Shown piece by piece: positions 1 to 5,184 of a stretch of DNA of 5,184 bases; the stretch's first letter is position 1, and every line of letters starts with the position of its first letter. The notes beneath the pieces are model-generated. The model was given only the letters and a program-made list of their open reading frames with translations, did no database searches and was not told the DNA's origin. The translations under genes and the position numbers were made by a program. The stretch is from an uncultured Amaricoccus sp. (GTDB lineage Bacteria > Pseudomonadota > Alphaproteobacteria > Rhodobacterales > Rhodobacteraceae), in contig NZ_CALLYO010000296.1 of assembly GCF_937858865.1 (NCBI RefSeq), positions 1 to 5,184 of the forward strand, given 5' to 3'.

Positions 1-990
1 CATGGCATTGAGCAACGTCGTCTTGCCCGAGCCGGTGCCGCCCGAGATCAGGATGTTGAGCCGCGCCCGCCCGGCGATCTTCAGCACCGTCGCCATGTCG
101 GCCGAGATGTTGTTCTGCCGCGCCATCACGTCGAGCGTGATCTCCTTCTTGGAGAACTTGCGGATCGAGATGGTCGGCCCGTCGATCGCCAGCGGCGGGA
201 TGATGATGTTGACGCGGCTGCCGTCCTTCAGGCGCGCATCGACCAGCGGGGTCGATTCGTCCACCCGGCGGCCCACCTCGGTCACGATGCGCGTAGCCAC
301 GTGCAGCACGTGCGCGTCGTCGCGGAACTGCACGTCGGTCAGCTCCACCTTGCCCTTGCGCTCGACGTAGACCTGGTGCGGGCCGTTGACCATGATGTCG
401 GTCACGGCCTCTTCCTTGAGCAGCGGCTCGAGCGGCCCGAGCCCCACCATGTCGTCCACCAGCAGCCGCACGATCGAGCGCAGCTCGCTCGCGTTCAGCT
501 GGATCTTCAGGTCGACGATGATCTCCTCGACGATCTCGGCGATCTGGTTCCTGAGCTCCTCCGGCCCCAGCGCCGAGGCGACCGAGATGTCGATGCGCTG
601 CATGAGCAGCGGCATCACCTGCGCCTTCACCTGCAGCTCGCGCTTGTTCTTCGCCTCGGGGGCGTTCTTCGCCCCGACGTCGGCCAGCGGGTCGGCCAGC
701 GGGTCGCTCTCCTCCTCGACCGGTCCGGCCGAGCGCGTGGCGGCGGCGCGCTCGGCGCGCAGCGTCTCGACCACGTCGCGCAGGAGCTTGCGCTGCTCGG
801 CGAGGTCGGGCTTGGCGGCCGAGACGGCGACCAGCCCGTCGAGCACCTCGTTCGCCATCTCGGCGAGGTCGAGCGGGCTCGCCTTGGCCAGCCCCTCGGG
901 CCCGAGCCGCTGGCGCAGCCGCTCGCTCGCCGCCGTGCGCAGCATCGACAGCGGATCGCCGGTCAGGCCGTGGTCGAAGCCGTCCTCCAT
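1..990 (-). CDS. cpaF: CpaF/TadA pilus assembly ATPase, 3' end cut by window
   Basis: Cytoplasmic secretion ATPase of the VirB11/PilT superfamily. It powers Flp pilin assembly through the TadB/TadC platform. The frame is open from the ATG at 990 to the window edge and gives the first 330 residues of a family usually near 450-500, so roughly the last third is missing because of the window, not a mutation. Residues 1-110 are a variable, charged, Ala-rich leader. From about 135 the conserved body begins, with GLGPLEPLL (183-191), VTDIMVNGP (196-204), DARLKDGSRVNIIIPPLAIDG (251-271) and SIRKF (275-279), all typical of CpaF. Walker A is GGTGSGKT at 317-324 with Lys323 and Thr324 intact. The Asp box, Walker B and His box lie beyond position 1. 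The start is supported by a GAGGAG site 10 nt upstream, inside the end of cpaE; the gap to the cpaE stop is 6 nt. The identification is secure, and the family homologues VirB11 and GspE are less likely given the neighbours. Confidence 0.96.
   Translation of the reverse strand, partial: MEDGFDHGLTGDPLSMLRTAASERLRQRLGPEGLAKASPLDLAEMANEVLDGLVAVSAAKPDLAEQRKLLRDVVETLRAERAAATRSAGPVEEESDPLADPLADVGAKNAPEAKNKRELQVKAQVMPLLMQRIDISVASALGPEELRNQIAEIVEEIIVDLKIQLNASELRSIVRLLVDDMVGLGPLEPLLKEEAVTDIMVNGPHQVYVERKGKVELTDVQFRDDAHVLHVATRIVTEVGRRVDESTPLVDARLKDGSRVNIIIPPLAIDGPTISIRKFSKKEITLDVMARQNNISADMATVLKIAGRARLNILISGGTGSGKTTLLNAM
679..706. repeat. Tandem 12-bp direct repeat in the cpaF linker
   Basis: The 12-mer GTCGGCCAGCGG occurs twice in direct tandem (679-690, 691-702), followed by a partial third copy GTCG. 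It is in frame and encodes a doubled Asp-Pro-Leu-Ala at CpaF residues 96-103, in the poorly conserved linker between the N-terminal leader and the conserved body. It looks like a recent slippage duplication tolerated in a flexible region. Confidence 0.85.
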
Positions 991-996
991 CGCTCG

Positions 997-2214
997 TTAT
1001 CTCCTCGCGAGGCGCCGCCTGAAGAAGCCGGTCGCGGCCTTGCTCTCCTCGGGCACGCCGGCGAGCTCGATGCAGAGCCGGTGCAGGTCGGCGACGATCT
1101 TGTGCTTGGCCTCTGCCGTCGCCAGCGCCTGACCCTTCAGCGTCGTCTTCGTCATCGTCTTCGGGTCGTGCGGGAAGACGCAGCGCAGCTTCGTCTCCAG
1201 CCCGGCCTCGAACTCCTTGACCGTGACGTCGGGCTTGGCCGGCACCTGGTTGGCGATGACGTGCAGCTTCGCGGCGCGGTTGCGCGCGCCGAGCAGCTTC
1301 ATCAGCCGGTTGGCGTCGCGCAGCGACTGCAGCGTCAGCTGGGTCACGATGACGATGTCGTCGAAGCGGGTGAAGAGCGCCGGCTCGCGCATGACGAAAT
1401 GCCGCGGCAGGTCCATGATCGTCATGTCGAAGTTGGCGCGCATGATGTCGGCCAGCGCCAGCACCTTCTCGTCGCTCATCCGCACCGCGTCGTCGAAGCC
1501 TTCCTCGGTCGCCAGCACGTGCAGGCTCTTGCCGAACTTGGCCATCGCGTTCTGCAGGAAGGTCTGGTCGACCCGCTCGGGGTCGTCGAAGGCCTCGCGC
1601 AGGCCGCGGGTCGGCTCGATGTCGAGGGCGAGCGCGATGTTGCCGGCATAGATGTCCATGTCGACGAGCGCGGTCCGCCGGCTGAGCTTGTCGGCCATGA
1701 TGAAGGCGGTGTTGATCCCGAGCGTCGTCGCGCCGACGCCGCCGCGCGCCCCGAGGAAGCCGACGACGCGCCCCTTCGGCGTCACCCCGTCGCCCGGCTG
1801 CTCCAGCCGCACGAAGATCTCGCCCAGCACGTCCGCGTCCACCGGCTTCATCAGATAGTCGCGCGCGCCCGTCCGCATGATGCGGCGGAAGTAGTTGACG
1901 TCGTTGACGGTGCCGAGCGCCATCACCTGGCTGCCGAGCCGGGCCAGCTCGACGAGGCCGCTCTCCACCTCCTCGATCGGCAGCCCCTCGATGTCGACGA
2001 TCATGAAGCGGGCAGGGGGGGCCACCCCGAGGAGGCGCAGCGCCGCGGCGAGCCCGCCCTTGCGGATGCTCGACGTCGACCAGCCGCGCTGGTTCGCCAC
2101 CGCCTGGGCGGCGGCCTGCGAGGCATCGTCGGTCAGATAGGCGGCGAAGGGCTCGCGCTCGTCGGCCGCGTCGTCGAAGATCATGCCGCTCTGCGCGGCC
2201 GCCGACCCTGCCAT
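997..2214 (-). CDS. cpaE: CpaE/TadZ pilus localisation protein, receiver-like plus MinD/ParA-like ATPase domains
   Basis: A 405-residue cytoplasmic protein. In other Tad systems this family sits at the cell pole and recruits the pilus machine. Residues about 22-138 form a receiver-like domain: acidic pair Asp29-Asp30, Asp74 in MIVDIEGLP, Thr102 in ALGTVND, and Lys123 in DYLMKP. Residues 148-390 form a MinD/ParA-like domain: P-loop GARGGVGATT (155-164), switch I VDMDIYAGN (184-192) and Walker B-like MTIMDLP (264-270). The C-terminal part FPHDPKTM (347-354) followed by the TTLKGQALA stretch is also typical of CpaE. The P-loop lacks both lysines of classical ParA/MinD proteins (Arg157 and Ala162 instead), which fits the atypical ATPase character known for CpaE/TadZ. 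The tail GFFRRRLARR is strongly basic. The ATG at 2214 starts 3 nt after the cpaD TGA, with a weak GGGAA site 7 nt upstream (2222-2226), which suggests coupling to cpaD. Met11 is a less likely alternative start with no visible binding site. Confidence 0.95.
   Translation of the reverse strand: MAGSAAAQSGMIFDDAADEREPFAAYLTDDASQAAAQAVANQRGWSTSSIRKGGLAAALRLLGVAPPARFMIVDIEGLPIEEVESGLVELARLGSQVMALGTVNDVNYFRRIMRTGARDYLMKPVDADVLGEIFVRLEQPGDGVTPKGRVVGFLGARGGVGATTLGINTAFIMADKLSRRTALVDMDIYAGNIALALDIEPTRGLREAFDDPERVDQTFLQNAMAKFGKSLHVLATEEGFDDAVRMSDEKVLALADIMRANFDMTIMDLPRHFVMREPALFTRFDDIVIVTQLTLQSLRDANRLMKLLGARNRAAKLHVIANQVPAKPDVTVKEFEAGLETKLRCVFPHDPKTMTKTTLKGQALATAEAKHKIVADLHRLCIELAGVPEESKAATGFFRRRLARR
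1001..1006 (-). promoter_or_regulatory. Ribosome binding site of cpaF
   Basis: GAGGAG on the minus strand, ending 10 nt before the cpaF ATG at 990. It lies within the last codons of cpaE, just before its TAA, so translation of cpaF is probably coupled to termination on cpaE. It is the best Shine-Dalgarno match in the window and fixes the cpaF start. Confidence 0.8.
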
Positions 2215-2217
2215 GGC

Positions 2218-2856
2218 TCAGTTCCCGATATTCATCTGCAGCGGCACGACGATCACCTCGCCGTCCTGGTAGCGGCCGACCGCCGCCGCGGCGGCCACGC
2301 CGTCCGATCCGCCGAACTCGCGCGGGTCGGTCAGGTCGCGCACCTCCTCCGCCATGTTGGCGAGGTTGAGGGCGTTGGCGCAGCCGTCGTTCGGCAGCGG
2401 CGTGGTCAGCTCGTAGCGCGCCGCGGGATTGCCCGGGCAGCGCACCACCAGGCGGTCGTACTGCACCACCTCGACCTGCGCCGCATCGGTGCGCAGGTCG
2501 GCGCCGAGCTCCGAATCGGTGGCAGCGACCAGCCGCACGCGCGCCGGCGTCCGCGGCAGGCTGGCGCGGATCGCGCCGCGGCGGCGGGCGTCGAGCACCG
2601 GCGAGCCGGTGTGGCTGACCCGCAGCACGATGTCGGTCTGCTCGGTCAGGCGCTGCCCCGCGATGAAGGAGCGTAGCCGCTCGGCCTCGCCGGGGCGGAG
2701 CTGCGGGCTGCCCGGCGTGAAGTAGAAGGACTGCTGCGCCCGGGCGCCGGCGGCGACGAACTCGGCATCCTTGAACGAGCCGACCGGCTGCTCCTCGCAG
2801 GCGGCGAGCGCCAGCGCCGCGGCGAGCACCAGGAGGGGGAGGGGAGGGGTACGCAT
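2218..2856 (-). CDS. cpaD: CpaD pilus assembly lipoprotein
   Basis: A 212-residue predicted outer-membrane lipoprotein of the Tad secretin complex. The N-terminus is a lipoprotein signal with a Leu/Ala-rich core (6-19) and the lipobox LAAC at 17-20. The mature protein would start at Cys20, followed by Glu21, so there is no Asp+2 inner-membrane retention signal. Residues 43-112 resemble an OmpA-like fold (FYFTPGSPQLRPGEAERL, then HTGSPVLDARRRGAIRASL). The C-terminal part carries the CpaD hallmark NDGCANALNLANM (156-168) and DLTDPREF (174-181). Cys140 and Cys159 could form a disulfide in the periplasm. Length is normal for the family. I chose the ATG at 2856 because it directly precedes the signal peptide and lies 11 nt after the cpaC stop with an AAGGG site. 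The same frame stays open far upstream through cpaC, but that is a high-GC artefact. CpaD is assigned from motifs plus its place between cpaC and cpaE; its precise role in the complex is poorly known. Confidence 0.92.
   Translation of the reverse strand: MRTPPLPLLVLAAALALAACEEQPVGSFKDAEFVAAGARAQQSFYFTPGSPQLRPGEAERLRSFIAGQRLTEQTDIVLRVSHTGSPVLDARRRGAIRASLPRTPARVRLVAATDSELGADLRTDAAQVEVVQYDRLVVRCPGNPAARYELTTPLPNDGCANALNLANMAEEVRDLTDPREFGGSDGVAAAAAVGRYQDGEVIVVPLQMNIGN
2832..2849 (+). other. G-tract at the 5' end of cpaD (possible G-quadruplex / i-motif)
   Basis: On the plus strand, runs of 2, 5, 4 and 4 guanines are each separated by one adenine. The complementary coding strand is a C/T-only stretch that encodes the Pro/Leu codons at residues 3-9 of the CpaD signal peptide. 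One run has only two guanines, so a full three-layer quadruplex would need a bulge or a split of the G5 run. The sequence pattern is seen directly; any structure is inference, and signal-peptide coding alone in a GC-rich genome could produce it. Confidence 0.4.
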
Positions 2857-2864
2857 CGCAATCG

Positions 2865-2869
2865 CCCTT
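2865..2869 (-). promoter_or_regulatory. Ribosome binding site of cpaD
   Basis: AAGGG on the minus strand, 8 nt before the cpaD ATG at 2856. Its two A residues belong to the TAA stop of cpaC, so a ribosome ending on cpaC covers the site. It decides the cpaD start at 2856 over the long upstream open frame. A TTG at 2861-2859 lies too close to the site and in another frame. Confidence 0.6.
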
Positions 2870-4223
2870 ACTGGAAGACGAAGCCGGAGGGGCCGACCAG
2901 GCGGCGCTGGCCGATCCCGTTCTGCACCGCCTCGCGGCCGCGCGGGTTGCCCTGGAAGCGGCCGAGCAGGATTCGCTCGAAGTCGTTCGGCGGCACGAAG
3001 TTGTCGACCGGCGTGCGAACCTTCTTGCCGGTCGTCGGGTTGACGATCACCGGCGTCACGATGATGACGAGCTCGGTCTGGCCGCGCTGGAAGGCCTGGC
3101 TGCGGAAGAGCGCGCCGAGGACCGGCATGGTGCCGAGCGCCGGCACCCGCGAGGCGTTCTGCGACGAGCTGTTCTCCATCAGCCCGGCGATGGCGAAGCT
3201 CTGCCCGCTCGCGAGATCGACCGTCGTCTCCGCCCGCCGCGTCCTGAGCGAGGGCACGGTCTCGCTCTGCGCGAAGTTGAGCTCGCTCACCTCGGTGCCG
3301 ACGGTCAGGCTGATCCGGTTGCCGTCGATGACCGTCGGCGTGAAGTTGAGCCCGATGCCGTAGTTCTTGAACTCGACGTTGGTCCCGTTGTCGCTGACCG
3401 TCGAATAGGGATACTCGCCGCCCGCCAGGAAGGTCGCCGGCTCGCCCGAGCGCGCCGTGAGGTTCGGCTCCGCCATGATGGTGACGAGCCCTTCCTCCTG
3501 CAGCGCCTGCAGCACCACGTCGATGTTGAAGCTGCCGCGCGTCGCGCCGTAGCTCGCCTGATAGTCGCCCTGCACCGCGCGGCCGCCGTTGAAGCCGATC
3601 CGCCCGCCGTTGATGCCGAGGCTCACGTCGTTCCACTGGATGCCGAGCTGCCGGTCGACGTTCCGCGCCACCTCGGCGATCCTGACCTGCAGGTTCACCT
3701 GCGTCGGCGCCGCCACGTTCAGCCGGTTGACCACCCGGGTCGGGTCGTCGACGAACTGGTTCGCCACCTGCAGGATGTTCGCCGCCTGCTCGGCGTCCTT
3801 GACCGTCCCGGTCAGCACCAGCGACTGGTCGACCGTGCTCGCCTTGACCGACTGGCCGGGCGCCATGGCGCTGATGCCGTCCGCGAGCGCCGCCAGGTTG
3901 TGCGTGACCCGCACCCGCGTCGACATCAGCACGTTGTCGCCGTCATCGACCGCGAAGAGCGTCGTCTCACCCACGCCCACGCCCGTCAGGTACATGAGCC
4001 GCGGCGACTTCACCTCCACGTCCGCCACCTCGGGGTTGGCGACGAAGAGGCTCGAGAAGGCCTCGTCCACCCGGATGAGCTGCCCGGTCCCGACCACCAG
4101 CGAGACCGACTGCTCGTTCTGGGGCTGCACCAGCTCGAAGGCGCCGAGCGCGACCGGCCAGCCGGCCGGCAGGAGGGCGATGGTCGCAGCGAGTGCGACG
4201 GCGAGGGGGCGATGTCGATACAC
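2868..4223 (-). CDS. cpaC: CpaC/RcpA secretin, outer-membrane pore of the Tad pilus
   Basis: A 451-residue outer-membrane secretin that forms the multimeric channel for the Flp pilus. Residues 1-28 are a Sec signal peptide (basic YRHR, hydrophobic core 7-27, likely cleavage near Ala28). Residues about 33-108 match the N-terminal pilus-type secretin domain (QSVSLVVGTGQLIRV, then LTGVGVGETTLFAVD). Residues about 110-172 are a BON-like segment (SLVLTGTVKDAEQAANI), followed by QVRIAEVARNVDRQLGIQW (179-197). The secretin core runs from about 230 to 395, with LQALQEEGLVTIMAEPNLT (238-256), RRAETTVDLASGQSFAIAGL (329-348), the classic VPALGTMPVLGALF (360-373) and ELVIIVTPVIV (384-394). The tail ends in GFVFQ. 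The start is a GTG at 4223, the only in-frame start that gives the complete signal peptide; it has a GGGAAAGAGAG purine tract just upstream and lies 23 nt from the cpaB stop. PilQ and GspD secretins are ruled out by the short N-terminal region and the gene order. Confidence 0.96.
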   Translation of the reverse strand: MYRHRPLAVALAATIALLPAGWPVALGAFELVQPQNEQSVSLVVGTGQLIRVDEAFSSLFVANPEVADVEVKSPRLMYLTGVGVGETTLFAVDDGDNVLMSTRVRVTHNLAALADGISAMAPGQSVKASTVDQSLVLTGTVKDAEQAANILQVANQFVDDPTRVVNRLNVAAPTQVNLQVRIAEVARNVDRQLGIQWNDVSLGINGGRIGFNGGRAVQGDYQASYGATRGSFNIDVVLQALQEEGLVTIMAEPNLTARSGEPATFLAGGEYPYSTVSDNGTNVEFKNYGIGLNFTPTVIDGNRISLTVGTEVSELNFAQSETVPSLRTRRAETTVDLASGQSFAIAGLMENSSSQNASRVPALGTMPVLGALFRSQAFQRGQTELVIIVTPVIVNPTTGKKVRTPVDNFVPPNDFERILLGRFQGNPRGREAVQNGIGQRRLVGPSGFVFQ

Positions 4224-4225
4224 TG

Positions 4226-4236
4226 CTCTCTTTCCC
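4226..4236 (-). promoter_or_regulatory. Purine-rich ribosome binding region of cpaC (GTG start)
   Basis: The minus strand reads GGGAAAGAGAG in the 23-nt gap between the cpaB TAG and the cpaC GTG at 4223. The GGGAA part sits about 8 nt from the start. The match to the anti-Shine-Dalgarno sequence is imperfect and the start codon is GTG, so initiation may be weaker here than for cpaB or cpaF. No ATG lies in frame nearby. Confidence 0.5.
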
Positions 4237-4246
4237 GTACTGGGGC

Positions 4247-5158
4247 CTACTCCGCGCCCGCCGCGCTCGCCGCGGCATCGCTCGGGGTGGCGGTCGCGCG
4301 GATCTGCACCCCGCGCACGATCTGGACCTTGCTGGTCGAGGTGACGTCCGATTCGAGCGTCTGCCGCCGCGCCGGGCCCTTGGCCTCCGCCGCCTTCAGG
4401 AAGGACGGCGTCACGTCGAGGCTGAGGGCCTCGGGCTTCGCCGCCGGCTCGCCGCCGTCGCGCACCGAGTTCAGCACCAGCGAGAGCGAGCCGAGCGTCT
4501 GGGCCAGCGTCACGATTTCCGCCTGGCGCGACGAGACCTCGAGCGTCGCCGTCTTCGCCACCGGCGCGCCCTCGGCCCTGGCCTCCTTGTCCTTTGGCGG
4601 CGCCTCGGGCCCGAGCCGCTGGTCGAAGGCGAGCACCCGGAGGTTGGAGAGCACCGTCTCGCTGGCGTGGATGCCATCGCCGCCGTCGCCCGAGACGGAA
4701 TAGGTGAGGATGAGATCGACCCGGTCGCCCGGCAGCGCCAGGCCGCTCAGGCCGGCGATGGCGTCGATCGGGATGGTGATGGCGCGCATCCCCTTGGGCA
4801 GTACGGCGGCGAGGAAGCCGCGGTCGCCCGGGCGCACCACGAAGGAACGGGCGATCGGAACGCCCTGGGGCAGCACCTGGCGGGCAACGCTGCCCGCCAG
4901 GAACTCCTGTCCCGCAGCATCGGCGACGACCATCTCGCCATTGAGCGCGCTCTCGGTGATGTCCATCCGCGAGAGCCGCTCGGGGGTGATGATCGTGCCG
5001 ATCGGGATCTGCGTCGCCGGCACGAAGACCTGCCTCAGCCGCGGAGCCTCGGCCTGCGCCACCTCGACCGGAGCGGCCGGACGGAGCCCCGCGATGACGT
5101 AAAATCCCGTGCCGCCCGCCACGATCAGCGCCGCAAGGATGACGAGGAAGATACGCAT
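4247..5158 (-). CDS. cpaB: CpaB/RcpC pilus assembly protein
   Basis: A 303-residue protein with an uncleaved N-terminal membrane anchor (about residues 3-25, FLVILAALIVAGGTGFYVIAG) and a periplasmic body. The family is thought to support secretin assembly or stability next to CpaC. A SAF-type domain covers about residues 43-108 (FVPATQIPIGTIITPERL, then RQVLPQGVPIARSFV). The RcpC/CpaB domain follows, with LPKGMRAITIPIDAIAGLSGL (120-140) and the diagnostic LPGDRVDLILTY (142-153). The segment ETVLSNLRVLAFDQRLG (167-183) and the stretch ATLEVSSRQAEIVTLAQ (204-220) are also family hallmarks, as is VQIVRGVQ (278-285). The end is an Ala-rich, probably disordered tail. Residues about 184-203 are a charged linker (PPKDKEARAEG). 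The ATG at 5158 has GGAG 9 nt upstream and starts directly at the anchor; no other in-frame start is visible in the 26 nt before it. It is the first gene in the window but may not be the first of the operon. Confidence 0.95.
   Translation of the reverse strand: MRIFLVILAALIVAGGTGFYVIAGLRPAAPVEVAQAEAPRLRQVFVPATQIPIGTIITPERLSRMDITESALNGEMVVADAAGQEFLAGSVARQVLPQGVPIARSFVVRPGDRGFLAAVLPKGMRAITIPIDAIAGLSGLALPGDRVDLILTYSVSGDGGDGIHASETVLSNLRVLAFDQRLGPEAPPKDKEARAEGAPVAKTATLEVSSRQAEIVTLAQTLGSLSLVLNSVRDGGEPAAKPEALSLDVTPSFLKAAEAKGPARRQTLESDVTSTSKVQIVRGVQIRATATPSDAAASAAGAE
4876..4901. repeat. Perfect 11-bp inverted repeat with 4-nt loop inside cpaB
   Basis: The arms CCTGGCGGGCA and TGCCCGCCAGG are exact reverse complements separated by ACGC. 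On the cpaB mRNA this would form a very stable GC-rich hairpin around codons 86-95. No T-rich tract follows on either strand, so it is not an intrinsic terminator. It may affect ribosome pausing or mRNA decay, or be a chance result of GC-rich coding for Leu-Ala-Gly and Ala-Arg. Confidence 0.75.
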
Positions 5159-5167
5159 GCTACGAGG

Positions 5168-5171
5168 CTCC
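5168..5171 (-). promoter_or_regulatory. Ribosome binding site of cpaB
   Basis: GGAG on the minus strand, 9 nt before the cpaB ATG at 5158. The remaining upstream sequence to the window edge is too short to show a promoter. In another frame a TAG at 5162-5160 falls 1 nt before the ATG; it could be the stop of an upstream gene such as cpaA, but this cannot be decided from 26 nt. Confidence 0.6.
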
Positions 5172-5184
5172 GCGTTCTGAGGAG

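Noticed and set aside
1..990. cpaF as a truncated pseudogene
   Set aside because: The frame is intact up to the first base of the window with a complete Walker A, so the missing C-terminus is due to the window edge.
301..2676. A 791-codon open frame on the plus strand, antisense to cpaF, cpaE and cpaD
   Set aside because: Its translation is a His/Arg/Leu/Asp-rich sequence with no recognisable domain. It runs opposite three confidently identified genes, and long antisense frames are common in GC-rich DNA because stop codons are rare there. No ribosome binding site supports it.
2831..2840. AGGAGGGGGA on the plus strand, resembling a strong ribosome binding site
   Set aside because: It is the complement of Pro/Leu codons of the CpaD signal peptide, and no credible coding frame follows on the plus strand.
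2857..3636. Upstream extension of the cpaD frame through cpaC, giving a 472-codon open frame
   Set aside because: The extension is Arg/Gly/Ala-rich shadow sequence of the secretin gene. The lipoprotein signal, lipobox and ribosome binding site all place the real cpaD start at 2856.
4224..4246. Possible terminator between cpaB and cpaC
   Set aside because: The 23-nt gap holds only a 3-bp pairing (CCC with GGG) and no T-tract, and the genes belong to one operon.
3589..4703. Long plus-strand open frames opposite cpaC and cpaB
   Set aside because: Low-complexity Ser/Thr/Arg-rich translations with no domain, fully overlapping well-supported pilus genes.

Overview
The window is one strand of a tight (Tad) / Flp type IVc pilus assembly operon. 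All five genes lie on the minus strand, so transcription enters at the right edge and leaves at the left edge. In transcription order they are cpaB (5158-4247), cpaC (4223-2868), cpaD (2856-2218), cpaE (2214-997) and cpaF (990-1, cut by the window end just after its Walker A motif). The four gaps are 23, 11, 3 and 6 nt, with no terminator or internal promoter that I can see. This is almost certainly a single mRNA with translational coupling between the last genes.

Organism: the DNA is very GC-rich with strong third-position G/C bias. The order cpaB-C-D-E-F, with a CpaD lipoprotein and a CpaE that has an N-terminal receiver-like domain, is the arrangement known from Alphaproteobacteria such as Caulobacter and the rhizobia. 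I infer a high-GC alphaproteobacterium, possibly from the Rhodospirillales/Acetobacterales or Hyphomicrobiales, but cannot name a genus. Nothing in base composition, codon use or mobile-element remnants suggests recent transfer inside the window.

How the genes work together: CpaC is the outer-membrane secretin through which the Flp pilus leaves the cell. CpaB is an inner-membrane-anchored periplasmic protein that assists or stabilises the secretin. CpaD is a small lipoprotein of the same outer-membrane complex. CpaE (TadZ) is a MinD/ParA-like protein that in other systems places the machine at a cell pole. CpaF (TadA) is the hexameric secretion ATPase that drives pilin polymerisation and retraction. 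The prepilin gene, the CpaA prepilin peptidase, the TadB/TadC platform proteins and any TadE/F/G minor pilins are not in the window and would be expected just outside it.

The window is gene-dense, with no intergenic stretch above 26 nt and no RNA gene, CRISPR array, insertion sequence or origin. I found no undescribed system. The second-look items are modest: a CpaE whose ATPase P-loop lacks both signature lysines while its receiver domain appears to keep its phosphorylation residues; a CpaD with an OmpA-like segment; a perfect 11-bp hairpin inside cpaB; a G-tract at the start of cpaD; a tandem 12-bp repeat in the cpaF linker; and a C7 run in cpaE.
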